Assembly: GCA_964247055.1 (NCBI GenBank)
Contig: OZ176055.1
Span: forward strand, 3,968,001 to 4,032,000
Direction: 5' to 3'
Source: Paragordius varius
Taxonomy: Eukaryota > Nematomorpha
Length of the DNA: 64,000 nt
Below are positions 12,845 through 24,342 of the stretch, one piece after another; the stretch's first letter is position 1, and every line of letters starts with the position of its first letter. The position numbers were made by a program, and so were the translations under genes. The notes beneath the pieces are model-generated. The model ran no database searches. It had not been told where the DNA came from and worked only from the letters and a program-made list of their open reading frames with translations.

Positions 12845-13062
12845 ACTAGACAATCTCCCACTCGAGTATGCATTTTCTAATATTTGCTATCTTTAACAGC
12901 AAATATAAATAAAAATGATAATTTCACCTAAGATTGTAAAAATAGATTTTTTTTGATTATACGCCCTCTTTATCAAAATTTTACTATAAAATGTTTTTCT
13001 TTGAAACTACAACATGCCCGATTGTAATTTATCATTCCTAATAAAAACTCTATAAAATGTAT
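12845..13062 (-). repeat. Diverged inverted fragment of the left flank (first piece)
   Basis: Read on the minus strand, this matches part of the left flank of the large repeat (about 760-960), through CACTCGAGT-type, GCGCCC-type and AAAACTCTATAAAATG-type landmarks. It is also similar in direct orientation to 13340-13566. Divergence is high, so it is older than copies A and B. Confidence 0.6.
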
Positions 13063-13067
13063 AAAAA

Positions 13068-13245
13068 TGGCGGTAAAAAGGTTTAAGATGAGGAGTTTTT
13101 TACAATTTGACATTTGAAATTTTGGTATAATGCGCATAAAAGTCTAAAGCATATAAATTCGGCTTAATACCTTTAATATTTACGATATTCAAATTTTAAA
13201 TCGCTCAGGGATATAAACTACCCCAAAAAGTATTGGAGTGTTAAG
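13068..13245 (+). repeat. Diverged right half of a TTAA-flanked MITE
   Basis: It begins with AAAATGGCGGTAAAAAGGTT and ends with a degenerate ACTACCCCAAAAAGTATTGG followed by AGTGTTAAG. These resemble the interior (AAAATGGCGCCGAAGTAG) and right terminus of the 582-bp elements at 19588-20169 and 50899-51480. Only the right part is recognisable. Confidence 0.5.
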
Positions 13246-13329
13246 ATATTATAACTCCTTTCTATATGATGGTGAACATTTTTGTTACCTTAAAAGGTTA
13301 AGTTTGCTTTCAAAATTTATTAGATTACA

Positions 13330-14330
13330 CTGGATAAAAAAATTTTTCTGCCACTCGAGTTTTTTATATTTCCTGATATTTACCATCATTCTAACAGTAA
13401 ATCTGAAATAAAAATTAGAACTTCATCTAAGAATTTTTTAAAATTTGATTTTTTGATTATGCGCCCACTTTAAAATTTTACTAAAAAATGTTTTTCTTTA
13501 AAAAAATACAAGAAATGTCCATTTTATATATCATTCGAAAGAGTAATAAAAACTCTATAAAATGCATACTAATATGTTTTACATCGATGATTAATATTTA
13601 ACATAGGGAGCGACAAACGCGCGAAGCGAAAGCGTTTTCCTTAATTAATATATTTTAAAACTAATGGATGAAAATAGCTCAAACTTTGTCTAGATGGTGA
13701 ATAACACAAGAAAGTTTTTTTAATTAAAACATTTTTTTATTGCTTTTATGTCACTCAAAACAGCAGTTTTTTGTTTTTTTAAAAATTACCATCTCATAAT
13801 TATTAATTAATTATCTTTACGATGCTTATAATTTCAAAATTTTGATAACAAAAACAAAGTTTAAGGTATATTGATTTTTTATAGCCATTATTTAATAAAT
13901 TTACAGTTATAACTATGCATTATTATTAACTAGATAAAATAATTATGATAATAATATTTTTATTAAAAAAGAAAGCCAAAAGCTTTTTCAAAGATTTTTT
14001 TTAAATTAAATACTAATATAACCCTAATAATTATTAATTATTTATATGATTTTAAAATTAGTTTGTCTGTGAAAATTTTAACTTATTAAGGGTTGAAAAT
14101 TTTGACTATAACCCATATAACTTTTACATCAAATTGATTTAAATAATTAACTACCATTTGAAAGATACAGTTTTTCGCGTTTCGGATGATATAAAATACA
14201 TAGTTTCATATTTAAAACTTTTAATTTTCAAAATTTCGAGTTTAATGTTAAATCGGGGCCAAAAATTTTCGATAAACTCTAATATAAAAAAATTTTAAGG
14301 TGTTAGACCACTTTTCATATATACTATTTA
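13330..14330 (-). repeat. Diverged inverted copy of the left flank (about positions 150-960)
   Basis: On the minus strand this runs parallel to the left flank of copies A and B. Shared landmarks are GATTTAACATTAAACTCGAAA, TTTTATATCATCCGA, GTGTTTTAAT-type and GGGCGCATAAT-type segments, in the same order. It lies just past the right end of copy A, so it could be an old inverted terminal part of a larger element or an independent old copy. Confidence 0.65.
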
Positions 14331-15580
14331 TATACTTTAATGAAATAATTATAAATTGACAAATGGCAGTTCAAAAAAGTCTAAATTTGTTGGCTAATGT
14401 TATTTAAAAATTACAATATGAATTTAAAAGTGTTTTTATACGTTTCCACCATGCTACCATAACTTTAAAAGTGCTCACCAAATTTTTAAATTTAATTTTT
14501 AAGCGAAATACGCAATATTTCGAAAAAAATTTTTTGTCAAAACTTAGCATATTAATAATTGCTATCGCGCAATATCGGGTTGAGTATAGTTTAAGAAAAA
14601 ATTGCCCATTTTAGAATGTCGAAGTATGGGTCTAATTATGTTTAATATAATTATTTGCTTTTGGAATATGTATATGATATATTTAATGATTTTTGGAATG
14701 AAGCTTGTACTTTTACCGAAAAAAATTATTTAAAATCTGTGCGAGTTTTTGATATGAAGCAGTTGCCACAAAAGTGTAAATTACTTTCTCAAAACACCCT
14801 AAGGGCCAACATTAAAAGGACCATGATAATCCTGATTATCTGAATGTATATTTTTTATCAGGGAGGTTTTTTTAACCACTATTTTGGACTTTGTATTTAG
14901 CAATAACCACAAAAGTGAAATTAAATTTTATAAGTCACTTGTAAGCTATAAAACCAAATGAAATACGAAAATGTGATACATTTATCATCTGGAATATATA
15001 TTTCATCAGGATAATCGCATATTGTGGATATGCAGAAATTACCTCAAAGTAAAAAATATTTTAAAATATTTGGCCTAAAAGCTCCTAGAGAATCATACTT
15101 TCTATCATAAAAATATACATCAAATATTTTTATAGGCATTTGTAATGGGCAAATCTTTGCATTCCTTTCGGAGTGTTAAATTCAGATGGCTCCAAACAAT
15201 TGAAACAGAAAGCTGATTTATCAATAGGTTCGAATGTAATTTAATTCTATTTACAATTTTAACCATAAATATAATTACATTGGCGCTGAAAAAAATTTTT
15301 AAAAATGTTGGCAAAAACGATTTAAATGAGGATTTTTTTATTCTATTTTTTAACACTTCATTACATTTTCATTTAATTATACGAGATGACATTTTTATAT
15401 AGTTTTCTATAACTGAGCTTAACACCTTATGCATTTTTACTTTTTGTATGCGATCACACTTTGTTGTGGTTTTCTTCCCCAAAAGTAGTAAATATAATAT
15501 TCTGAAAGTTGTTAATAAACATTGTTATCCTGTATTATATAAAAAAGCTTAGAAGTGTGATATTAATACAATTTAAATTT
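14331..15580. other. AT-rich spacer with weak similarity to the left flank
   Basis: No gene was recognised. The stretch around 14740-14800 (TTTTTGATATGAAGCAGTTG) loosely resembles 1438-1490 of the left flank (TTTTTGATATGGAGCAATTA). A second weak echo lies near 15025-15060. The small reading frames at 14655-14843 and 15120-15356 are low-complexity and look like chance. Confidence 0.4.
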
Positions 15581-15584
15581 TTAT

Positions 15585-15765
15585 ACGCTCGATGAGTTTT
15601 TGGGTTATTATTATATCCCAGCGATTTGAAGTTTTAATATCTAAAAAGATTTAGGATATTTAGCCGAATTCAAAAATGGCGCATTATACAAAAAAAACTT
15701 TTTTTTACAAAAGTAAAATTGTAAAAAACCACATCTCAAACTTTTTCGCCGCCATTTATTTCTAT
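15585..15765 (-). repeat. Diverged TTAA-MITE fragment, inverted
   Basis: Its reverse complement contains AATGGCGGCGAAAAAGTTTG, then AATTCGGCTAAATATCCT and CAAATCGCTGGGATATAATA, ending near AACCCAAAAACTCATCGAG. This follows 13068-13245 and the right halves of the 582-bp elements in the same order. Confidence 0.45.
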
Positions 15766-16247
15766 TTTAAAACGCTAATGCAACAGGCAAATATTATGGT
15801 TAGAAAATATAATTATTAACTCGAAAAAGCTTTTAGGCTACATTTACCAGAAAGTGATTTTTGAGAATAATATCCGCTGTTTGTTTTCTGTTTTGGAGCT
15901 GTCCCAATGCCTCTAGAATCCACAAAACTACCAAAAAATTATAATACAGAACAAAGTTTGATAATTAAATTATAACTAAAATAACTTTCAATTAATTTAC
16001 AAACTGAGCTCTTGCATATAAAACTCCCTATGTAACTAGAATAAAAAAAGAAGGTTTACTAAAATTTATATAGAAAAATAAATATGTAGCTTTGAATGCC
16101 AGAAAAATATGTTAATTGATTTTAAAATCACCTGCTTACAATCGTATTTAGGAGCTTTACTTTTTAGACTTTAGAAGGGGTGTCCAAAACAATTACTTTC
16201 GGGGGTCGGGCAGCCTCACAAATATGAATAAATATTTTATTGTAACT
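15766..16247. other. AT-rich spacer, possible orphan hAT end
   Basis: No gene was seen. AGGGGTGTCCAAAACAATTA near 16177-16196 looks like a hAT terminus of the CAGGGGTGTCC type, but no matching opposite end was found. Confidence 0.3.
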
Positions 16248-16260
16248 GTAAAAACACATA

Positions 16261-19200
16261 ATTTTATGGTAATCATAATTATGTAACATGCATGAAACCA
16301 TGTGATTGAAAGCGGCAAGATATTCAAGGATAGTATTATTTTATTATATACTATAAATATATTTAAAAAATATGTTTCCTTTTAATGATTATTAATCTTT
16401 TTCTTTGTTTTGCAAAGTTTTTTTTTTATTTGTATGCTAAGTATGTAATTTAAAGAGTAACATAATTCTTAAGTCATCAAAAATCATGTTATACATCTCT
16501 TTTTTTTTCTCTACTCCTTGGTGCCTAATTATTTTATTTTTACTAGCCTAGCCATAATTTCTTTATATTTTTCTTTTATGATTGCTAGACAGATTGAAAG
16601 ATTATTATTTATAATTTATCCAAATTAACAACATCTATAAAGAATACTCTTTAATTTTGATTATTCTAGATATTTTTTTTTTGTAAAGAGGGTAAGTGAG
16701 AGGGAAGGCAATGGCAAACCACCCTCGTTTATTACTGCCAAAAAATAGTTTTACTATATGAACTTAACAAGACTTTTCAAAGTTGGATGCTGGAACGTAC
16801 GTTCCTTAACATCAACCAAACAGGTGATAATTGAAAAGGAAATGGAAAGATTGAACTTAGATATACTGGGTCTAACGGAAACCAAGCAAAAAGGTAGCGC
16901 GAAAGTACAAAACGAAAATTATACATTGTTAAGATCGGGGAGAGATGACCAGAAATCTGAAGGCGTTGCAGTATTAATAAAAATTAAATAAAAGTCTCAT
17001 TAGTTATACACCATATACACCCAGAATCATGAGTATTAGGCTGAATGCCAAGCCACTTAAATTTACATACATAGTAGTCTATGCTCCTACGTCAAACGCT
17101 CCCAAAGAAGACATAGAGGATTTTTATGCAACGTTGCAAATAGTTTTGGATGAAACGAAGAAAGGAGATATGATTATCATAGGAGGGGATTGGAACAGCA
17201 AAGTTGGTAGAGGTAGAGAAGATCAAATAGTCGGGCCATATGGATTGGGAGAACGAAACGAGGCCGGGGAAGCACTGATCAATTTTTGTCAAGAAAATGA
17301 GATGATGATAACCAACACATGGTTTCCACAACACAATAGGAAGTTATACACATGGACCTCTCCATGTGGTAAATATAAGAATCAAATTGATTACATAATA
17401 TGTCCTCAAAATGGAAAAGCTCTATAATCGATACCAAAACAAGCAAAAGCAGCGATTGCTCTAGCGATCATGAGCTTCTAATAACCAAAATCAAACTTAA
17501 AATAATTAAAAATAAGGTTAAACAGATATACAGATATGACACTCGGAACATTCCAAATAGTTTTAGAACAGAAACCAAAGATAGATTAGGAAGATTGGAC
17601 AATGGATGTAGCTCAGAACAATTATGGGGAACGATAAAAAATGTTGTTAATGAAGTGGCAAAAGAAAAAGTGCAGAGAGTAAAGAGGAAAGATAACAAAT
17701 GGCTATCAGAAAAGAGTATAGAGATAGCAGAAAAGAGGAGAAAAGCTAAATCAATAGGTGATAATAAAATGGTAAAATTATATAACAAAGAATTTCAACG
17801 ACAAACAAGGAAGGATTATGAAGATTTTCTTAATAAACAATGTTTGGAAGTGGAATTAAATAACAAAAAAGGATTAATGCAACCAATGTTCCAGAAACTG
17901 AAGCAAATGACTCATAAACCTTTTATATCATCACAAAAGATTAAAAAAGAGAATGGCACCATATTGTGCAAACAAACAGAAGTACGAGAAAGATGGAAGG
18001 AATACACCCAAAAACTCTATCAGGCTCCTCAAGCAAAGGTGTTGCAATTAAAAGAAGAAGAACGTGATCCAGATATATTAAGAGAGGAGGTTGAATTAGC
18101 CTTAAAACAAATTCCTAACAACAAAGCGATGGGGTTAGACAATATCCCAATAGAGTTCATAAAAGCTATTCCCGTTGAAAAGTTACACCAGTTATGTCAA
18201 AAGGTGTGGGAAACATGTGAGTGGCCAAACGATTGGACATCATCTGTATATCTCCCAATATACAAAAAAGGAGATGTACTCCAATGCGAGAATTATCGGA
18301 ACATATCTCTTACTAGCCACGCTAGTAAGGTCTTACTAAAAGTAATACAAAACAGAATGCACAGTATCATACAGACAGAAATACCAGAAAATCAAGCCGG
18401 ATTTATGAAGGGAAAAAGCACAAGAGACCATATCTCAAACATGAGAAGGATAATGGAAACATCAAAAGAGTTCCAGAAAGAATTATACATGTGTTTTATA
18501 GATGACAGACAAGCATTCGATTCAATTAACTATGACTCCTTGTGGGAAACATTAAAGTTAGTAGGGGTATCGTCTCACTTAATAAGATTGATTAGCTCTC
18601 TGTATGTAAAACAAAGAGCGATTATTAGAACACCAGCGGGGGACACAGACGAAATACCAATCTTGAAAGGAGTCAGACAAGGGTGTTGCTATCCCCTTAT
18701 CTGTTCAATATGTGCACAGAAATGATAATGAGGAAGTTGGATGGTAAAAATATTGGAGTAAGAATAGGAGGGAGAACAATCAATAATTTAAGGTTTGCAG
18801 ACGATACCACTCTTATAGCTGAAAGTGAAAATGATTTGAAGGAATTGATTGAAGAGATTCGAAAAGAAAGTTTGAGGTATGGTCTTAGGCTTAATCCTAA
18901 CAAAACCAAAATATTATGTACAGGAAAAAAGCCTACAATTATAATAGAAGGAGTAGAAATAGAAATAGTTAAACAGTTGACGTTTTTGGGCGCAATAATT
19001 TCAGAGGATGGGTCTTCAACTCCTGACATCAGAAAGAGAATAGGATTGGGCAGAGAAGCGATGACAAAATTAATAAAGATTTGGAAAACAAAAGCGTAGG
19101 AGTTGAAATCAAAAAAAGATTACTCTACTGTTTCGTTCTCCCGGTCACCACATATGGATGTGAGAGTTGGACTCTCAGAAAAAGGGACAAAGAAAGGCTC

Positions 19201-19569
19201 ATGGCTTTTGAAAGGAGCTGCTGGCGTAGGATGCTAGGATACACCTGGAAGGATAAAATTAAGAATGGAAATCTAATTTCAGAAATAAAACCTAAAACAA
19301 ACATACTGGAGATAATTCTAAAAAGAAAGTTAACATATTTTGGTCATTTCATGCGATCGAATTCTCTGGAGAAAGATACAATGTTTGGGAAGGTAGAAGG
19401 GCAAAGGAAACGAGGCCGACCACCGATGAGGTGGTTGGATACGATAAAAGAAGGACCAAAATGACATTGAAAGAGCTCAATATAGCGGTTAAAGATAGAA
19501 AAAAATGGAAAGAAATAGTTAAAACTATATCCAAAAAGTCGTTTACGACTTAGGAAAAACCAACCAACC
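16261..19569 (+). mobile_element. Non-LTR retrotransposon (LINE, APE endonuclease plus RT), broken
   Basis: The element is bounded by a 13-bp direct repeat, GTAAAAACACATA, at 16248-16260 and 19570-19582. This is a good candidate target-site duplication and gives a length of about 3.3 kb, typical of RTE-type LINEs. A segment with GGCAATGGCAAACCACC (about 16708) precedes the coding part. The 5' 450 bp is plain AT-rich, so if the direct repeat is chance the element would start near 16680. The protein region is described separately. It was followed by insertion of a TTAA element directly at its 3' side. Confidence 0.75.
16758..19550 (+). pseudogene. LINE polyprotein remnant: endonuclease-reverse transcriptase
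   Basis: Conceptual pieces run in family order across several frames. The AP-endonuclease start (GCWNVRSL and LDILGLTETK near 16785-16890) is followed by YAPTSNAP, the catalytic GGDWNSKVG (about 17185) and NQIDYIICP (about 17380). The linker and reverse transcriptase follow: NNKAMGLDNIPIEFIK (18120), ENYRNISLTSHASKVL, NQAGFMKGKSTRD, CFIDDRQAFDSI (18495), KGVRQGC (18665) and the catalytic LRFADDTTL (18790). Last is a C-terminal YFGHFMRS and RGRPPMRWLD tail. Frame changes occur near 16990 (after a stop), 17400, 18690 and 19090, so it cannot make one protein. The endonuclease resembles the craniofacial development protein 2-like group common in invertebrate LINEs. Assignment to RTE or a CR1/Jockey-like clade is not settled. 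Confidence 0.9.
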
Positions 19570-19587
19570 GTAAAAACACATATATAA

Positions 19588-20169
19588 CACTTGGATACAA
19601 CACACTCATTTTAATCCTTCGATTCAAATTGGGGTAGTTGGATACCCCAGGCCTGTTTAAAATCAAATAATTTAAAAAGTATGGAAGGAATCGAAACCAT
19701 GGCAAAATTTTGCACTTATATAACATTAATAAACCGAAATGTATAAAAAAAATTATTAAAAAATACTTGATATTACTTATTTTAAGCTAAAACCGAAAGG
19801 TAAAAATTTCGTCAACGTGACATGTGTCAAATGATTAAATTAAAAAATAATACGAAATAAACCGCTTTTTCTATTTCTATCAATGTTAGATGTAATTTAT
19901 ATTAAAAATTAGCTTTAGTTTTACCCTTAAAATTAAATGAAGACGACATATTGCAAAAATTTTGCAAAATAAAAATGGCGCCGAAGTAGTTTGAGATGGA
20001 ACTTTTTTTTCAAAACAAAATTTTATTAAGATATTTTGGCATATTTATATAATTTTTATCAGGATAGAAGCATAAATTTAAATTGGGACCGTTCCCTTCA
20101 GTCGTTTTTTAAAAATATTAATTTAAATTTAGTCTGGGGTATTTAGATACCCCAATTCGAATCGAAGTG
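19588..20169. mobile_element. TTAA-flanked MITE (piggyBac-like), copy 1, 582 bp
   Basis: Termini are inverted: CACTTGGATAC on the left, and a right end whose complement starts CACTTCGATTCGAATTGGGG. An inner inverted motif TTGGGGTANTTNGATACCCC lies near both ends. The right flank is TTAA and the left flank is the decayed ATAA. A second copy of exactly the same length lies at 50899-51480, with point differences only. There is no coding capacity. TTAA target choice suggests mobilisation by a piggyBac-type transposase. This is inference, because the TTAA also extends the inverted repeat. Confidence 0.8.
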
Positions 20170-20906
20170 TTAATTTAACAATTTTTGCCAGTTAATTGTC
20201 TTAGTTCAGAAAGACTTATTCAGAAATTTCGTTTAAGAATTTTTATAGATTTCGTAAAATCTAATTAGAATTACGCAATATTATGGAAAACAACAATCGG
20301 CCCGCGTGTTTGACATATCCAGAAATTTTTAAACTAGAAAAATAATTTTTTTATCTAATATAGGAGAACAGATAATTAAATTTAACTAAAGTAACTTTGA
20401 AACAGTATTGGATATTAAACTACCCAAATGTATCATCGCGGTTAAAAAGTGATAGGATCATGAAGTGTTAAGATGTATCAATGTTATACAAATTGCAACG
20501 CTTTCAATTTATTTTTTTTTGAGATATTAAACAGGTATGGGGTCACTAACACCCAGAATCAACGGACTTAACTCAAACTGTCTATGTAAGTGATAAATGC
20601 CTCGCAGCCCAAAACATCACAATCTTCTAGTTAATCCAAAGTTCCCTTAATTTATGATACCTCCATTGTTCATCAACTTATTTGTTAATCCTTATTATCA
20701 GATTATCAAATACAACAGTGTGTTTTAACAGTAAATTATAATTATTTAATTATCTAACTAATAAATATTTTATTGCTAATTTTTTGATTCTGGATTATTA
20801 CAGATTGGTGATGATTGATGGATATTTAGCTAAATATGAGGCAAAAATAGCTTAAAAAGTAAATATGTTTAAGCACGGAGTAGTACGTGAAATAGACCTA
20901 ATATAT
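20170..20906. other. AT-rich spacer without recognised gene
   Basis: No coding region was seen. Near 20405-20470 a TTGGATATTAAACTACCCAA segment followed by GAAGTGTTAAG weakly recalls the TTAA-MITE right terminus. GGTATGGGGTCACTAACACC near 20533 may be another decayed terminus. Confidence 0.35.
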
Positions 20907-21458
20907 AATATATATAAGGTGACCAGACGTCCCGCTTTTTCACACTTTGTCCCGCTTCCTGTTACGTTTTTAAATGTCCCGCTTTTTCACGATTATATAA
21001 AAAAAATTTTTTTTTAATGCAAATAAATTTTTTTTGTCCGTTTAAATTTTTTATCATTAAATATCTTTAAAATCTATTCAATTTTAAATTAAAATCTTTT
21101 ATTTTAAATTTAAAATATTTATTTTTTTTGAATTTATATCATGTGATTATACACTATACTTCCTACTACTACTGTCATTATTATCAAAAAGCCAAGTTAA
21201 TACCACAAATCTCTAGATTAAAAGACAAATTGATACCACAAATCGGTACCTTACACGTTTATTTCACAAAATTAAGGTAATATAATATTTATTATACTAA
21301 TATTTTAGTTTTATTACTTGCCAACATTATTAAAAAGCCAAATTAATACCAATCGGTAGCTTAAAAGACAAATTGATACCACAAATCGGTACCTTACACG
21401 TTTATCACAGAAAATTAAGGTAATATAATATTTATTATACTAATAGTAGTTTATAAAT

Positions 21459-23319
21459 ATGAGCACAAAAAGAGGTTGTAAATTCAACGATGAATTAATG
21501 AAGGATTTTCCTTTTATTAAAAAAACGAAGAATGAATCATTTGTTAAATGTCTTATATGCGAGGGAGAATTCACCCTAGCACATGGCGGCAAGTATGATA
21601 TTACAAAGCATATGGAAACATAGAAACATAAAAAATGTTTAGATATGGGGGCATCATCTTACAAAATGAGCGATTTTTTTCGAAAAACCGCTTTTGGAGA
21701 GGAAGAAAAGAATTTGGCACTAGCTGAGGGCGTGTTATCTTTTCACGCCGTTAATCACAATCATTCCTTTAGATCTATGGACTGTATCTCACAGGTTATT
21801 CTCACGTTATTCCATAAAAAATTTACATGTGCCCGTAAAAAGGCTGAAGCCATTGTGTGCAATGTCCTTTCGCCACATGCATTTTCTGAAATACAAAAAA
21901 ATTTGCTGAAAATTAATTCCATATCGCTATACTCTGATGCATCAAATCACCATGAAACAAAATTATTTCCCACTTTGATGAGATATTTGATTCAAAAACC
22001 GGAGTAAAAATTAAAATTTTAGATTTAATTTCCCTACCCGGTGAAAATTCCGAAATAATATTTACTTCAATAATGCAAAAAAATAATTTAAAATACAAAA
22101 TTATCGTATATTGCGATGACAACACCAATATGAACTTTGGTGGAAAAGCAAGGAGAGGAAAAAAAAATATTTTTCATAAATTAACAGATAATCTTAATCA
22201 AAACATTATTGGCGTTGGGTGTGCAGCGCATATAATACACAACGCTATTCAAACAGCTGCTGATTTGTTACCCCTAGATGTGGAAAATGTAGTTGTTAAA
22301 ATATATTCCTATTTTTATATATACACGGTAGTGTTGAAACGCTTAAAGAATTCTGTGAAAATGCAGAAGTTCAATATCAAAAATGCTTGGATATTGTAAA
22401 ACTCGTTGGTTAGCTTTTATGCCAGCTATCGAAAGAATTTTAAAAATGTATGATCCTTTAAAATTTTTTTTATTATCACAGGACAAATGTCCTACAATTT
22501 TAAAAAAGTTTTTTGAAAGTGATTGTTCAAAAATATGGTTAGAATTCTTACATAATCAAGCTTCTCTCTTTCAAAATGTTATTAAATTTATTGAAGGTGA
22601 CAAAATTTCGGCTGTCGAAGTAGCCAATGAAGTTAGTAACCTGAAATTCTAATGTCAAGAACGGTTAGAAAATAATTTTATTCAATTAACCATCCGCAAT
22701 ACAATAAATAATTTAGAAAAACAAGGCTTAATAAATCGCCAAGATATCCTGTACCATATAAAAATGTTTTATACAAACTGTAAAGATTATTTGGAAGACT
22801 GGACGACGCAATTCAATGAAATTGATCATTTTTATTGGATAACATTAAAATCAGAATTTAATTGGTGCGATGTTCAAAAATCATTTGATTATATCTGCTC
22901 CCAAAAATTATCAAAAAGTAATCTTTCAGAAAATGATCTTTTTTCTAAAGTATTAGTTAAAAGATATATTAATAATGAAAAACTTAAATTATGGACAAAA
23001 GAAAATATACAGTAGAAAAGAAATGGTTGGAAATATTTCATCATTTGAAGCCAACTATATTACATACAATAATATTTTAAAAATTGTGGAATTCGCACTA
23101 TCTTTACCTGGAACCAACGCTGCTACTGAGCGCGTTTTTTCCACAGTAAATCAGGTGTGGACATCGGAAAAATTAAATTTAAATGTTGAAACTTTAAAGG
23201 CCGTTTTATCTGTCAAATAAAATTTGACAAATTCTTGTGAAGACTTCTACAATATTTTAAAAAATGATGACAATCTGCTAAAACGCATTCACTCAAACAA
23301 AAAATATACCAAAGAATAA
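21459..23319 (+). pseudogene. hAT transposase (BED finger to dimerisation domain), broken
   Basis: Translation from the ATG at 21459 gives a BED-like zinc finger: CLICEGEF followed by HGGKYDITKHME. It is cut by a TAG at 21621 where the relative at 37472-39621 still has Gln. Next come a middle domain with ISLYSDASNHHETKLFP (about 21920), CAAHIIHNAIQTAADLL (22215) and the conserved RWLAFMPAIERI (22405). The C-terminal hAT dimerisation motif is SLPGTNAATERVFSTVNQVW (23100). Several frame changes (near 22005, 22390, 22650 and 23015) and the stop show it is dead. Such transposases bind the terminal repeats and excise the element. Confidence 0.88.
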
Positions 23320-23429
23320 AATATTTTCTTTAAAGTTTTTGTGTAAAAAAATAAACAAAATCACGTAAAATATTGCATAAGTCTTCATAATTTGTCAAAT
23401 TATATTTGAACACACAAAATGGCTTTTAT

Positions 23430-24180
23430 TCAACATTTAAATTTGATTCCGTGTCCTTACTTAATTTACTGTGGAAAAACGCGTTCAATAGCAGTGGTTC
23501 AGGTAAAAATAATGCAAATTCTACAATTAAAATAATATTGTATGGAACATAATTTGTTTAAAAATGATTATTTTAACCATTTCTATCCTACGTATTTTTT
23601 TCTGTTGTCCATAATATAAGTTTTCATTCAATATATTTATTTAATAATGAGACTTCATCAAAAAGTGTCATTGTGCACCGTCTTGTCTTCCAAATAATCG
23701 TTTCTGTTTGTATAAAACATTTTTATATTCTGGCTATTCATTGAGCCTTGTTTTTCTGGATGCTTTATAATATTGCGATTAGGTAATGGTATAAAATTAT
23801 TTTCTAACTTTTTTTGACTTGTTTTGACCTTTGTCCTGTGATAAAAAATAGGATTCTAGGAGATCACAATTTTATAAATATATCAATCGCTGGCAAAAGA
23901 GCTAACCAACAGTTCTACAATATTCAAGCATTTTAACATCTATATTTTCCACATCCAGGGGTAACAAATCAGTAGCTGTTTGAACGTTGTGTATCTGCCA
24001 ATAATGTTTTGATTAAGATTATTCGCTAAATTGTTAAAAATATTTTTGTGCCGCTTCTTGCATCACCCAGCGCACTTTGTGATGATTTCGTCTTTATTAT
24101 TTTTTTCTAGAATATTAAAATCACTTCACCCTTTGTTCGTGCACATGGAAATTTATTGAATAAGGTACAAACCTGTGAGG
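23430..24180 (-). pseudogene. Inverted, diverged second copy of hAT transposase region
   Basis: The reverse complement runs parallel to the upstream transposase. TGAACCACTGCTATTGAACG matches the ERVFSTV region near 23115. The AAAAACAAGGCTCAATGAAT region matches 22715-22735. ACAGCTACTGATTTGTTACC matches 22254-22273. CCTCACAGGTTTGTACCTTA matches 21790-21810. It lies inside the same terminal repeats, so the element is a head-to-head palindrome with a short spacer around 23320-23430. It is more decayed than the forward copy. Confidence 0.8.
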
Positions 24181-24342
24181 TACAAATTTTTTTATATTTA
24201 TAATGTATTTGTGTTAAAAATAAATAAATATTACAATAAATTTTTTGTATAAAAATTTTTGGTTGTACCCCCCAATGACCCACCCCCTTCTCAGATTTGT
24301 CCCGCTTTTTCCTTCAAAAAATCTGGTCACCTTAAATATATA

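Larger units (their letters stand above)
20915..24334 (+). mobile_element. hAT transposon 1, complete ends with 8-bp target duplication
   Basis: The terminal inverted repeat is TAAGGTGACCAGA / TCTGGTCACCTTA with subterminal GTCCCGCTTTTT on both sides. The flanks are the perfect 8-bp repeat AATATATA (20907-20914 and 24335-24342), the duplication length expected for hAT elements. The interior has a forward, broken transposase region (21459-23319) and then a diverged inverted second copy of much of that region (about 23430-24180). Total length is 3420 bp. A deleted relative in the opposite orientation lies at 37472-39621. Confidence 0.93.

Noticed and set aside
15120-15356. Minus-strand 78-codon frame as a gene
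   Set aside because: Composition is Lys/Asn/Phe/Leu-rich as expected from AT-rich noise, in a zone of decayed repeats.
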